From Chitinophaga sancti (GTDB lineage Bacteria > Bacteroidota > Bacteroidia > Chitinophagales > Chitinophagaceae): a stretch of 64,000 bases of DNA. Positions 7,460 through 16,349 of this stretch are shown here, piece after piece. The DNA lies in contig NZ_CP139972.1 in NCBI RefSeq assembly GCF_034424315.1, positions 1,302,001 through 1,366,000 of the forward strand, read 5' to 3'. Both the position numbers and the translations under genes were made by a program. The notes under the pieces were generated by a model, which did not search any database, was not told where the DNA came from, and saw only the letters and a list, made by a program, of their open reading frames with translations. Within the stretch, counting starts at the first letter, position 1. The number at the start of each line of letters is the position of its first letter.

Positions 7460-8479
7460 TTATGCATATATTTTCAACTGTTCAGCAATCAGCTCTCCCA
7501 TATTCCGGCACCTGTTAAATACATCGTTTTGATGAAAAGTGGCCAGTTCCCCGGCCAGTTGGTCTACCTTCCTTTGTGGAGAGATCTGATCGTCTTTCAT
7601 ACAGGCCAGCAGATCATCCAGTCTGTAACGCACCAGGCGGATACGGTTATTGATTAAGCTCCGCTCCTCTTCCTGGTACTGCCGCATGGTCCGGCTGTCC
7701 ATATGTTTAATACCAAGGCTTACCAGTTGGTTGTTGTCCTTAAAGAAGTGTGGCAGGTAAAACTGTCTTCTGCCTTCATAGGATTGCTGGTCGAAGTCGA
7801 TGGCACGGATCCGGTATTGGTTTCCTTCTATATCAGGTGTGATATGTACTACGTAGTTATAAGCGCGCATATCGCCCAGCAGGCGGATAAAGCAGCGTTC
7901 GTTGAACTTCACAAATTCTTTACAGATCCTGATCTGGTTGAATTTGGAGGTGTTCAGGCGGTTTTTGATGAACACGTCTCCCGGAAGACCGGAGATGTGT
8001 TCTTCTACCAGGGTTTCACCATCTGTAAGATAGGCGATCCTGTTAGGTGATAATATATGCTCGAGTTCCAGCCCGTACACGCGGGAGGCATCAGATACTT
8101 TTACGTAGAAGTAATCGTAGTTATCATTCAGCGTGTTCAGGATGCGGATGCGGAAGGGTTTGGAATTACCAAAGGTGCAGTAGTCGATCTGGGATACCTG
8201 TAAGTGCTCAGTAAAAGCAGTATCGCCAGAGGTATTCATAATGGCGTAGATGAGGGTGAGCGCAGGGAACAAGGTTTCCATATGCGCAGGATCGTAATAT
8301 ACCGTTTCCCAAAGCGTGTCTTTACCATCTTTGTCCAGCAGTGGAATGCTCACATGAAAGCGGAGCAGGTCACTGTAATTCACGAGTACTTTCAGATCGC
8401 GGTTGTACTTACGCAGGTATTCCATCAGAGGTGCCCGGACGGGATATACCAGTTTCTTACGGGATTGAACGTCCATCAT
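7460..8479 (-). CDS. Uncharacterised protein with kinase-like motif set
   Basis: Taken from the ATG pair 62 bp after adhE (MMDVQSRKKL), giving 339 residues; the frame extends further into adhE but without conserved-looking sequence. I do not recognise a named family. The order of motifs resembles an atypical (aminoglycoside phosphotransferase-like) kinase: YFYVKVSD with Lys127, LELEHI with Glu139, a hinge-like LVEEHISG near 158, GDMRAYNYVV with Asp203 and Asn208, and IRAIDFDQ with Asp228/230. There is no signal peptide or membrane segment. Position between adhE and an acid transporter suggests a role in fermentative metabolism or its control. The kinase reading is inference. Confidence 0.55.
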   Translation of the reverse strand: MMDVQSRKKLVYPVRAPLMEYLRKYNRDLKVLVNYSDLLRFHVSIPLLDKDGKDTLWETVYYDPAHMETLFPALTLIYAIMNTSGDTAFTEHLQVSQIDYCTFGNSKPFRIRILNTLNDNYDYFYVKVSDASRVYGLELEHILSPNRIAYLTDGETLVEEHISGLPGDVFIKNRLNTSKFNQIRICKEFVKFNERCFIRLLGDMRAYNYVVHITPDIEGNQYRIRAIDFDQQSYEGRRQFYLPHFFKDNNQLVSLGIKHMDSRTMRQYQEEERSLINNRIRLVRYRLDDLLACMKDDQISPQRKVDQLAGELATFHQNDVFNRCRNMGELIAEQLKIYA

Positions 8480-8540
8480 ACAATTTGAATAAAAAAATGT
8501 AGCTGGCCGGGTCAGCAGCCAGCTACAAATGTATAGCAGA

Positions 8541-11171
8541 TTAAGCTCCCTGAGGTGCTTTGATCTTTGCACTTGGGGTCTCAGCTTTCTGAGGACCTTC
8601 AAATGCCTTGATATAAAGCTGTTTCATTTCGCTGATCAGTGGGTAGCGGGGATTAGCCGGAGTACATTGGTCATCGAATGCTTGTTCAGACATTGTATCG
8701 AGAGATGCATAGAATTTGCTTTCCTGTACGCCGAATTCCTTAATGCTCTTAGGAATAGCAACCTGAGCTTTCAGTTTTTCGATCGCTTCGCACAGCAGTT
8801 CTACTTTTTCTGCATCGTTCTTACCACCCAGTTGCAGGTAGTCAGCGATACGTGCATATCTCCAACGTGCATTAGGATATTTATACTGAGGGAAAGCAGC
8901 CTGCTTGCGAGGGTTTTCAACAGCATTGAAGCGGATCACTTCAGTGATGAGCATACCGTTCGCTACACCGTGAGGCACGTGGTGGGTAGCACCCAGTTTG
9001 TGTGCCAGGGAGTGACAGATACCGAGGAACGCGTTGGCGAAAGCCATACCAGCGATGGTAGAAGCGTGTGCCATTTTTTCTCTTGCTTTCACGTTGGTCT
9101 TACCTTCGTTGTAAGCAGCAGGCAGGTATTTGAAGATCAGGCGGATAGCTTCGAGTGCCAGGCCATTGGTGTATTCACTTGCCAGAACGGAAACATAAGA
9201 TTCCAGTGCGTGGGTCAGTGCATCGATACCGGAAGCAGATGTCAGGCCCTTAGGCATGTTCATCATCAGTTCAGCATCAACGATCGCCATGTCAGGAGTC
9301 AGTTCGTAGTCAGCCAGCGGATACTTGATACCAGTGTTTTCGTCAGTGATTACCGCGAATGGAGTCACTTCAGAACCTGTACCTGCGGAAGTAGGGATAG
9401 CGATGAAGCTGGACTTGATACCCATTTTAGGGAAGTGATAAACACGTTTGCGGATATCCATGAAACGCATTGCCAGGTCTTCGAATTTTTCTTCCGGATG
9501 TTCGTACAGTACCCACATGATCTTAGCAGCATCCATTGGAGAACCACCACCTAAAGCGATTACGGTATCAGGCTGGAAGCTAGCCATTTCTGCAGCACCT
9601 TTTCTTGCACAGATCAGGGTTGGATCAGGTTCCACATCGAAGAATACGGTGTGAGCAATACCCAGTTCATCCAGGATCTTGGTTACTTTTTCAGCATAGC
9701 CCAGGCCATAGAGTACTTTATCTGTTACAACGAATACTCTCTTCTTGCCTTCGTCTTTCAGTTCTCTCAGAGCAACTGGCAGACAGCCATATTTGAAGTA
9801 TACTTTTTCAGGTACTTTGAACCACAACATATTTTCTCTTCTTGCAGCTACGCTCTTAATGTTAAGCAAATGTTTTACACCAACGTTTTCTGAAACAGAG
9901 TTACCACCCCATGAACCACAACCAAGGGTCAGAGAAGGAGATAATTTGAAGTTGAAGATGTCACCGATAGCACCTTGTGAAGAAGGCATATTGATGATGG
10001 TACGGCCGGTTTTCATAGCAGCACCGAATCTGTTCACCCTGTCCTGTGAAATGGTAGGATCGGTATACAGCACGGAAGTGTGTCCGAAACCACCCAGTTT
10101 AACGAGGCGTGTAGCTTTTGTCAGGGCTTCGTCGAAATCTTTTGCTTTGTACATTGCCAGTACGGTAGACAGCTTTTCATGGCTGAATGGTTCGTCCAGT
10201 TCTACAGAAGAAACTTCACCGATCAGGATCTTTGTTTCTTCAGGAACAGTGATACCTGCCAGGGCAGCGATCTTAACAGCAGCCTGACCTACGATATTAG
10301 CGTTGAGTACACCATTGATGAGCAGTAACTGGCCAACTTTGCTGGTTTCAGCTTTGCTCAGGATGTAAGCACCGCGGTCGATGAATTCTCTTTTTACTTC
10401 TTCATATACTTTTTCAACAACGATCACGCTCTGTTCGGATGCGCAGATCATACCATTGTCAAAAGTTTTGGAGAGCAGGATAGAGTTTACAGCCATTTTC
10501 AGGTGAGCAGTCTCATCGATGATAGCAGGTGTGTTACCAGCACCTACACCGATCGCAGGTTTACCTGAAGAGTAAGCTGCTTTCACCATGCCGGGGCCAC
10601 CGGTTGCCAGGATCAGATCAGCTTCAGCCATCACCATCTGGGAAGATTGAACAGAAGGTTCTTCGATCCAGCCGATGATATCTTTAGGAGCACCCGCTTT
10701 AACAGCTGCATCCAGAATGATCTTCGCCGCAGCTATTGTGGAATTTTTAGCTCTTGGGTGTGGTGAGAAAATAATACCATTACGGGTTTTGAGTGCAATC
10801 AGTGCTTTAAAGATCGCGGTGGAAGTTGGGTTAGTAGTAGGAACTACAGCCGCAATCACACCGATTGGCTCAGCGATTTTAGTGATACCAAATGCTTCAT
10901 CAGTTTCGATAACGCCACAAGTCTTTTCATCTTTGTACTGATTGTAGATATACTCAGATGCGAAATGGTTCTTTATCACTTTATCTTCCACCAGGCCCAT
11001 GCCGGTTTCTTCTACCGCCATTTTGGCGAGCGCGATACGGGCATTATTAGCCGCTATAGCAGATTGGCGAAAGATCTCATCAACCTGTTCCTGGGTAAAG
11101 GTGGAAAACTGTACTTGCGCTTTCCGTATTCTTTCAATCTTGTCGATTAAATTTTTTGAATTAGGTTCCAT
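8541..11171 (-). CDS. adhE: Bifunctional acetaldehyde-CoA/alcohol dehydrogenase
   Basis: The best start is MEPNSKNLIDKIER, giving 876 residues, the usual AdhE length; an upstream ATG at 11267 would add 32 unrelated residues. The N-terminal half is a CoA-acylating aldehyde dehydrogenase with catalytic Cys243 in GMICASEQ. The C-terminal half is an iron-dependent alcohol dehydrogenase with GGGSPMDAAK and the His-rich AFLGICHSLAHKLGATHHVPHG metal site. Together they reduce acetyl-CoA to ethanol and regenerate NAD+. The enzyme normally forms long filaments (spirosomes). First gene of the probable adhE-kinase-like-OFA operon. A fermentative enzyme suggests the host meets oxygen limitation. Confidence 0.95.
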   Translation of the reverse strand: MEPNSKNLIDKIERIRKAQVQFSTFTQEQVDEIFRQSAIAANNARIALAKMAVEETGMGLVEDKVIKNHFASEYIYNQYKDEKTCGVIETDEAFGITKIAEPIGVIAAVVPTTNPTSTAIFKALIALKTRNGIIFSPHPRAKNSTIAAAKIILDAAVKAGAPKDIIGWIEEPSVQSSQMVMAEADLILATGGPGMVKAAYSSGKPAIGVGAGNTPAIIDETAHLKMAVNSILLSKTFDNGMICASEQSVIVVEKVYEEVKREFIDRGAYILSKAETSKVGQLLLINGVLNANIVGQAAVKIAALAGITVPEETKILIGEVSSVELDEPFSHEKLSTVLAMYKAKDFDEALTKATRLVKLGGFGHTSVLYTDPTISQDRVNRFGAAMKTGRTIINMPSSQGAIGDIFNFKLSPSLTLGCGSWGGNSVSENVGVKHLLNIKSVAARRENMLWFKVPEKVYFKYGCLPVALRELKDEGKKRVFVVTDKVLYGLGYAEKVTKILDELGIAHTVFFDVEPDPTLICARKGAAEMASFQPDTVIALGGGSPMDAAKIMWVLYEHPEEKFEDLAMRFMDIRKRVYHFPKMGIKSSFIAIPTSAGTGSEVTPFAVITDENTGIKYPLADYELTPDMAIVDAELMMNMPKGLTSASGIDALTHALESYVSVLASEYTNGLALEAIRLIFKYLPAAYNEGKTNVKAREKMAHASTIAGMAFANAFLGICHSLAHKLGATHHVPHGVANGMLITEVIRFNAVENPRKQAAFPQYKYPNARWRYARIADYLQLGGKNDAEKVELLCEAIEKLKAQVAIPKSIKEFGVQESKFYASLDTMSEQAFDDQCTPANPRYPLISEMKQLYIKAFEGPQKAETPSAKIKAPQGA

Positions 11172-11361
11172 GTTAGAGGAGTTGATATTGATAAATAATT
11201 CCTTAACAAAGGTGGGTAGAAGTAGAATTATAACCGATGACCGGTTTGGCATAAATCGTTGATACAAATCAGTGACTATGGGCAGGGATGACCTTGATCA
11301 GAAAAAAAGGACTATGATTAATGAAATATTTTACTATTTTGTAATCATTACGTTACACCTA

Positions 11362-12222
11362 ATGAGATTTTACGGCCTACAACTGTTAATGCTACTGGTA
11401 GCAGGGCGGAGTGCGATTGGACAGACCATGGCTCCTGCCTTACAGGATTCTGTACATGTGGAGATGGCAACCGGAGGGGTGGAAGCCCGGAAAGCCGGTT
11501 TTGAGCAGTACTTTAAGGACAATCCCGGTCCGGTGCGGATTTCACCCCCTGAACATCCCTATTTATATGCTTACAACGTAAATCCCGGCCCCCTGCTGGC
11601 TTCCGCAATCATGATCGGCTATGGCGCCGCTACCTTTCATATACGACCTTTACATGACCTGGATCTGGCTACCAAACAGGAGATCCGGGGAGAACATTCC
11701 CAGTTTAAAACCACCATCGACAATTACCTGCAGTATTCACCCATCCTGGGGGTATACGCGCTGAATGCCCTGGGGATTCACGGAGAACACAATTTCAAAG
11801 ACCGGACTATTATCCTGGGGATGGCATCATTGATCGTATGCGGTACAGTAACCGAGGTAAAAAACCTGACACACCGGGAGCGCCCTGATGGTAGTGCAGC
11901 AAACTCCTTTCCTTCCGGCCATACGGCCACCGCTTTTATGAGCGCAGAGTTTATGAGGATGGAATATAAGAATGTAAGCCCCTGGTATGGGGTAGGTGCT
12001 TATATGGCTGCTACGGCAACGGGGGTATTAAGAATGTATAATAACCGCCACTGGCTGAGTGATGTGGTGGCTGGTGCCGGCGTGGGGATATTGAGTTCCC
12101 AGGCGGCGTTCTGGTTGTACCCGAAGATCCGGAAGAGATTCACGGGCGGGAATACGATAATAATGCCTACCTATGATGTGGGTACGAAATCAGCTGGGAT
12201 TAGCCTGGTTTGTATCCGGTAA
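11362..12222 (+). CDS. PAP2 family phosphatase
   Basis: Starting at MRFYGLQLLMLLVAG, which reads as a signal peptide, gives 286 residues; upstream ATGs at 11272 and 11314 are less likely. The three acid-phosphatase motifs are present: KNLTHRERP, SFPSGHTA, and RHWLSDVVAG with the catalytic His. Members dephosphorylate lipid phosphates such as undecaprenyl diphosphate or phosphatidic acid at the membrane or in the periplasm. Short hydrophobic segments flank the motifs. Divergent from adhE. The final codons are the founding unit of the 25-bp array downstream. Confidence 0.9.
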   Translation: MRFYGLQLLMLLVAGRSAIGQTMAPALQDSVHVEMATGGVEARKAGFEQYFKDNPGPVRISPPEHPYLYAYNVNPGPLLASAIMIGYGAATFHIRPLHDLDLATKQEIRGEHSQFKTTIDNYLQYSPILGVYALNALGIHGEHNFKDRTIILGMASLIVCGTVTEVKNLTHRERPDGSAANSFPSGHTATAFMSAEFMRMEYKNVSPWYGVGAYMAATATGVLRMYNNRHWLSDVVAGAGVGILSSQAAFWLYPKIRKRFTGGNTIIMPTYDVGTKSAGISLVCIR

Positions 12223-12475
12223 GAAAAGCCGGGGAGGTGTCTGGTAAGAATAGCCTGGTTTGCATCTTCTGACCATTGCCTGGTTTGTTCCTTCTAACAA
12301 TAACCTGGTTAGTATCCGCTAAGAATAGCCTGGTCTGTGTCTTCTAATAAAATAGCCTGGTTGGCATCCTCCAAGAATAACCTGGTTTGTATCTGCTAAG
12401 AATAGCCTGGTCTGTGTCTTCTAACAATACCCTTGTTGGCATCTTCTAAGAATAACTTGTTAGCATCTTCTACGC
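12196..12475 (+). repeat. 25-bp tandem array seeded by the PAP2 gene end
   Basis: CCTGGTT-type cores occur at 12204, 12254, 12279, 12304, 12329, 12356, 12381, 12406, 12431 and 12456, a strict 25-bp step with one 27-bp exception; a decayed unit sits at about 12229. The first unit is the last nine codons of the PAP2 gene (ATTAGCCTGGTTTGTATC...) including its stop. The period is not a multiple of three, so no frame stays open. Confidence 0.9.
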
Positions 12476-12479
12476 ATAC

Positions 12480-12519
12480 GCTTATCCCAAAAAGCGACCC
12501 GCATCTTTTTGAGATAAGC
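12480..12519. terminator. Terminator hairpin between convergent genes
   Basis: GCTTATC-C-CAAAAAG (12480-12494) pairs with CTTTTTG-A-GATAAGC (12505-12519) around a 10-base loop, with one mismatch. It lies just past the glycosyltransferase stop and at the end of the 25-bp array, so it can end transcripts from both sides. Confidence 0.7.
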
Positions 12520-12533
12520 ACTTTAATATTTAG

Positions 12534-13685
12534 TTAGCGATTTATATACTCCCTGATGTAAGCAAGCGCTTTGGGATAACCTCCTGCCTCCCTGAAAGAA
12601 TCACTGATCTTTTTCATATTAACAGTATAGGATAGGTCGCGCAGCACCTTCTCTACAGCATCCTGCAGCATCGCAGGTGTGAGGCTATTATGGTCCAGGG
12701 CAATAGTCGCTCCCAGGGCAGCCGTTCTCTCAGCGAGATCCGGTTGATCTGCGCCGAGAGGAATGGCTACGAAAGGAACATCATTGTACAGCAGGTCGCT
12801 GATGCTGTTCATACCGGCATGTGTAATGGCCACGTCGGTATACTGCAGGATGGCCAGCTGTGGTATATAATGACGAACAATAAAATTGTCCGGGATTTTA
12901 AACTGACTGAGATCTACATTATATGCCGCCATCACGACGGTCACATCTTTCCCTGCAAAAGCATCAAAGAAGAGCTGGTACAATGCCGGCTTGAAATTGC
13001 TGAATACTGTGCCCAGGGAGATGTAAACGACTTTCCGGTCTTTCAGTAATTCAAAAGGGAAATCGGCTCTTTCTTTCCTGTCAAAAACCGGCGGGCCTAC
13101 AAAACGGAAGGTTTCGCCTGCAAGCTGGTTTTCAGGTACAAAATACCGGGAGGAATAGACTAGGTTAAGGCCTCCCAGGTTAATCAGGGTAGCGACCAAT
13201 TTATCAGGCAGGATCACCTTGTATTTTGTTTTGATCTGCTCACGCATGACGATGTATTCCGACGGTGTTGGAAAGGATGCTGCATGGTCCAGGAAATCAT
13301 TCAATCCAAGGAAAATACCTAATGATGAAATAGCCGGGATGTTGAGTACCTGTTTGAATACGGCTGTAAATGGAAAGGGGGTGGAATGAATGATATAATC
13401 GAATTGTATATTGCTTGTTTGCCGGAAGATATCATCGATAATGTTTGTTGCCTCTCTCAGGATGGTAAACAGCTGGTCCTCCTCTCCTTCTACTTCCGGT
13501 TTAAACAGATCCAGGTCTACAAGGTATTGTTTATAGGTTGCGCCGCTGGCTTCAATTTTTTCTCTGAATGCTTCGGTAGCAAAGTAAATAACTTCATCAC
13601 CGTTCTTAACCAGTTCGCTGACGAGGCCAATAGTAGGATTTATATGACCGTGTGAGGGTACACTCAGGAATAATACTTTTGACAT
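12534..13685 (-). CDS. UGT/MGT-like glycosyltransferase
   Basis: The start MSKVLFLSVPSHGHINP at 13685 gives 383 residues; the longer open frame upstream crosses the divergent promoter and is not coding. SHGHINPTIGL is the N-terminal acceptor-domain motif of GT1 enzymes. The C-terminal domain carries VYISLGTVFSN and the donor-binding segment THAGMNSISDLLYNDVPFVAIPLGADQPDLAERT, as in macrolide and UDP-glucuronosyl transferases. It probably moves a sugar from a UDP-sugar to a small hydrophobic acceptor. Divergent from an SRPBCC/ArsR pair whose operators lie between them, so it may share their control. Confidence 0.9.
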   Translation of the reverse strand: MSKVLFLSVPSHGHINPTIGLVSELVKNGDEVIYFATEAFREKIEASGATYKQYLVDLDLFKPEVEGEEDQLFTILREATNIIDDIFRQTSNIQFDYIIHSTPFPFTAVFKQVLNIPAISSLGIFLGLNDFLDHAASFPTPSEYIVMREQIKTKYKVILPDKLVATLINLGGLNLVYSSRYFVPENQLAGETFRFVGPPVFDRKERADFPFELLKDRKVVYISLGTVFSNFKPALYQLFFDAFAGKDVTVVMAAYNVDLSQFKIPDNFIVRHYIPQLAILQYTDVAITHAGMNSISDLLYNDVPFVAIPLGADQPDLAERTAALGATIALDHNSLTPAMLQDAVEKVLRDLSYTVNMKKISDSFREAGGYPKALAYIREYINR

Positions 13686-13751
13686 GTAGTATTGTTTAGT
13701 AAGAATGTAGACGGGGTGTTTAAAAATATATTTTAGAAAATGAGAAAATAA

Positions 13752-13798
13752 TTTGCGTAACCGGAAAGTTACATATATTTGCGTAACTAAAAGGTTAC
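13752..13798 (+). promoter_or_regulatory. Promoter with twin ArsR-type operators
   Basis: Two inverted repeats GTAAC-N6-GTTAC occupy 13757-13772 and 13783-13798, centres 26 bp apart. A -33-like TTTG (13752-13755) and a perfect -7 element TATATTTG (13774-13781) are interleaved with them, so a bound repressor would block the promoter. The operon encodes an ArsR protein, making autoregulation the simplest reading. The divergent glycosyltransferase start is about 70 bp away. Confidence 0.75.
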
Positions 13799-13803
13799 AT
13801 GTT

Positions 13804-14253
13804 ATGAAGAGAGACTTATCGTTCAGATGGTATTTTCCACATTCGCCTGCTGCTGTATGGGCATGCCTGACGGAGCAGGAAGCAATCGCCGAATGGCTAA
13901 TGAAGAATGATTTTAAGCCGGTAGTGGGCCATAAATTCAATTTCCATACGAAACCGATACCAAAGATGGATTTTGACGGGATTGTATATGGTGAGGTGCT
14001 GGAGGTAAGGCCGCAGCAGCGCCTGGTCTATTCCTGGAAAGGAGGCCCTGGGCCGGGGGTGATCACCCTGGATACGGTGCTGACATGGACCCTGGTGGCG
14101 AAGGAGGGAGGAACGGAATTGCGCCTGGAGCACAGCGGGTTTAAGGGATTTAAGAATTACCTATCCAGCCTCTTTATGGGTGCGGGGTGGAATGGAAGGA
14201 TACGTAAGAGATTGGAGTCACTACTAAATGAAAAAGCACATGTTACAACCTGA
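13804..14253 (+). CDS. SRPBCC (AHSA1-like) domain protein
   Basis: The ATG at 13804 (MKRDLSFRWYF) gives 149 residues and falls just after the twin operators; an upstream alternative would start inside them. The sequence follows the START-like helix-grip fold of the AHSA1 family: AVWACLTEQEAIAEWLM, then the central F-G-rich strands, VLEVRPQQRLVYSWKGG, TELRLEHSGF, and a C-terminal WNGRIRKRLESLL helix. Such proteins bind hydrophobic ligands and are often paired with ArsR regulators. Here it precedes the regulator gene and overlaps it by 26 bp, the reverse of the common order. Confidence 0.85.
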   Translation: MKRDLSFRWYFPHSPAAVWACLTEQEAIAEWLMKNDFKPVVGHKFNFHTKPIPKMDFDGIVYGEVLEVRPQQRLVYSWKGGPGPGVITLDTVLTWTLVAKEGGTELRLEHSGFKGFKNYLSSLFMGAGWNGRIRKRLESLLNEKAHVTT

Positions 14254-14557
14254 TCCATTTCAGGCAATTGCCGATCCGGGCAGAAGGGAGATTCTGTATT
14301 TATTATCAAAAGAGAAATTATCTATGAATGCATTGGCGGAGAATTTTGATATTAGCAGGCCTGCTGTGAGCAAGCATGTGAAGATCTTGTATGAGGCGGG
14401 CCTGATAATGATAACGGAGGTGGGGAGAGAGCGGTATTGTGAGTTGAACCAGGATGGGTTTAAGGAGATAAGGGCCTGGATGGAGTATTATGAGGCGTTT
14501 TGGAATACGAAGATGCAGCATTTTGGGAAGGTATTGAATAAGAGGGCGAAACAATAG
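14228..14557 (+). CDS. ArsR family transcriptional regulator
   Basis: 109-residue winged helix protein with FQAIADPGRREILYLLS near the N-terminus, the recognition region SMNALAENFDISRPAVSKHVKIL, and the wing VGRERYCELN. No metal-binding Cys pair (ELCVCDL-type) is present, so it belongs to the metal-independent group that partners SRPBCC proteins. The start overlaps the upstream gene by 26 bp; a second in-frame ATG at 14240 is possible. It probably binds the twin GTAAC-N6-GTTAC sites before the operon. Confidence 0.9.
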   Translation: MKKHMLQPDPFQAIADPGRREILYLLSKEKLSMNALAENFDISRPAVSKHVKILYEAGLIMITEVGRERYCELNQDGFKEIRAWMEYYEAFWNTKMQHFGKVLNKRAKQ

Positions 14558-14558
14558 C

Positions 14559-14614
14559 TGCCCGTTTCACCCGCCAAAATGCCCTTTTGAGCCGGAATAA
14601 TGCCCGGGAACAGC
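14559..14614 (+). promoter_or_regulatory. Candidate LytTR operator (21-bp direct repeats) before lytS
   Basis: TGCCCGTTTCACCC (14559-14572), TGCCCTTTTGAGCC (14580-14593) and a weaker TGCCCGGGAACAGC (14601-14614) start exactly 21 bp apart, two turns of the helix on one face. The same motif, TGCCCGTTTTACCC, occurs in a 21-bp pair before the DUF2147 gene. LytTR domains bind 21-bp-spaced direct repeats, so autoregulation by the adjacent LytR is likely but inferred. Confidence 0.6.
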
Positions 14615-14636
14615 TTTACTATTGTATTTTTAACCC

Positions 14637-15638
14637 GTGAAAAAACATGATGGATATTTTGGCATGCTCATTTCAGCATGCATCGCCATATTAACGACCT
14701 TTCCAAGAATGCTTCGCATGGAGTCATTTTCCTGGTGGGCGGTGCTACATTTCTTCCTGCATTCCTTTTTATTTGGCCTGCTCTGCTGGTTTCTACATCA
14801 ATGGTTTATCGGGGAGACGCTCCGCCGGAAAAAGGATGACAAGATCATACTGGCGCTATCCTTTGTGGTACTGGTGGCTTTGATGATTTACCCCTATAAT
14901 TACCTGATGTCAGTATTATACGATGTTTCTGAAGGCGTGTCAGAGACACCATTGACCCGGAAGCAGTATATGCTTTTTTTGAGGGGTGTTGTGACCAGTG
15001 GCTTATTCTATTTTATACAGCATCATAAGATGGTGGTATTTCAGAAACAGGAGAGCCAGTTAGAGATCGAGAGGTTAAAACAGGCGCAGCTGGAGGTAAG
15101 TCTGAATTCTCTGAAGGAGCAGTTGAGCCCCCATTTCCTTTTTAATACACTTAATACGCTCTCTACCCTTACCTCAGAAAAGCATGTGAAGGACTTTGTG
15201 AATGAACTGTCCAATATTTACAGGCATGTATTACAGCATAAACAGAAGGATACGGTGACCCTGACACAGGAGCTGAATTTCATTCATTCTTATGTATACA
15301 TTCTGAAGAGCAGGTTTGAGGATGCCATTCATATAGATATTGATATTTCGGAAGCTGACCAGGCATTACGTATTCCGGCACTGACATTGCAACTGCTAAT
15401 AGAAAATGCAGTGAAACATAATATGGCCACCAGTTATAAACCGCTTTATATTAAGATATACAGGGAGGGTGATTTCCTGGTAGTGAATAATAACCTGCAG
15501 GCGAAGAACAGTGTCAGCTATTCTACCGGCACAGGATTACATAACATCCGTTTTCGGTACCAGTTGCTATTTAATAAGGAGATTGTGATAGAAAAGACGG
15601 TAGAGCGATTTACTGTTAAATTGCCTTTGGTGGCATGA
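14637..15638 (+). CDS. LytS-type sensor histidine kinase
   Basis: 333 residues from a GTG start that sits directly after the operator region; the ATG at residue 10 is an alternative. Four hydrophobic segments span residues 10-130, followed by a coiled coil (QKQESQLEIERLKQAQLEV) and the His_kinase domain with LSPHFLFNTLN, His166 being the phosphorylated residue. The ATPase part is short, with LLIENAVKHNM as N-box and a glycine-rich STGTGLHNI. There is no periplasmic sensor domain, so it probably senses a membrane event. Its TGA overlaps the ATG of a degenerate lytR start (ATGA), the ancestral coupling now amplified downstream. Confidence 0.9.
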   Translation: MKKHDGYFGMLISACIAILTTFPRMLRMESFSWWAVLHFFLHSFLFGLLCWFLHQWFIGETLRRKKDDKIILALSFVVLVALMIYPYNYLMSVLYDVSEGVSETPLTRKQYMLFLRGVVTSGLFYFIQHHKMVVFQKQESQLEIERLKQAQLEVSLNSLKEQLSPHFLFNTLNTLSTLTSEKHVKDFVNELSNIYRHVLQHKQKDTVTLTQELNFIHSYVYILKSRFEDAIHIDIDISEADQALRIPALTLQLLIENAVKHNMATSYKPLYIKIYREGDFLVVNNNLQAKNSVSYSTGTGLHNIRFRYQLLFNKEIVIEKTVERFTVKLPLVA

Positions 15639-16349
15639 ATGCGCTGATAGTTGGAGATGAGGGGGAGGTGAATGCTTCGTTGTTAAATTAATTTTAGCGG
15701 AATGAATATCCTGATTATAGAAGATGAGCCGAGAGCGGTGAAGGAGATGAATGCTTCATTGTCAAATTATTTTTAGTGACATGAATATCCTGATTATTGA
15801 AGATGAGCCGAGAGCGGCGAAAGAGATGAATGCTTCATTGTCAAATTACTTTTAGTAGAATGAATATCTTGATTATAGAAGATGAGGTGAGAGCGGCGGA
15901 GGAGCTGAACGGATGGATGCTTCATTGTTAAAATACTTTTAGCGGAATGAATATCCTGATTATAGAAGATGAGGTAAGAGCCGCGAAGGACATGAATGCT
16001 TCATTGTTAAAATACTTTTAGTGGCATGAATATCCTGATTATTGAAGATGAGGTGAGAGCGGCGGAGGAGCTGAACGGATGGATGCTTCATTGTTAAAAT
16101 ACTTTTAGCGGAATGAATATCCTGATTATAGAAGATGAGGTAAGAGCCGCGAAGGACATGAATGCTTCATTGTTAAAATACTTTTAGTGGCATGAATATC
16201 CTGATTATAGAAGACGAGCCGAGAGCGGTGAAGGAGATGAAGGCTTCATTGTCAAATTATTTTTAGTGACATGAATATCCTGATTATAGAAGATGAGCCA
16301 AGAGCGGTGAAGGAGATGAATGCTTCATTGTCAAATTACTTTTAGTGGC
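15609..16349 (+). repeat. Tandem array of the lytS/lytR junction, nine extra units
   Basis: Copies of the lytR start (ATGAATATCCTGATTATAGA) begin at 15635 (degenerate), 15702, 15781, 15860, 15947, 16026, 16113, 16192 and 16271; the real start is at 16350. Steps are 67, then 79 or 87 bp. The rest of each unit derives from the lytS tail: 15609-15638 matches the equivalent part of later units at 24 of 30 positions. Every unit is a closed mini-ORF of 18-24 codons ending a few bases before the next ATG. Units 15860-16025 and 16026-16191 form a nearly identical 166-bp higher-order repeat. Confidence 0.95.

Noticed and set aside
8529..9554. 341-codon plus-strand frame
   Set aside because: It is antisense to adhE; its Cys/His-rich peptide reflects the codon pattern of the real gene.
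12196..12475. CRISPR array
   Set aside because: The 25-bp units are contiguous with no unique spacers and no cas genes are present. The same holds for the 20-bp and 22-bp arrays.
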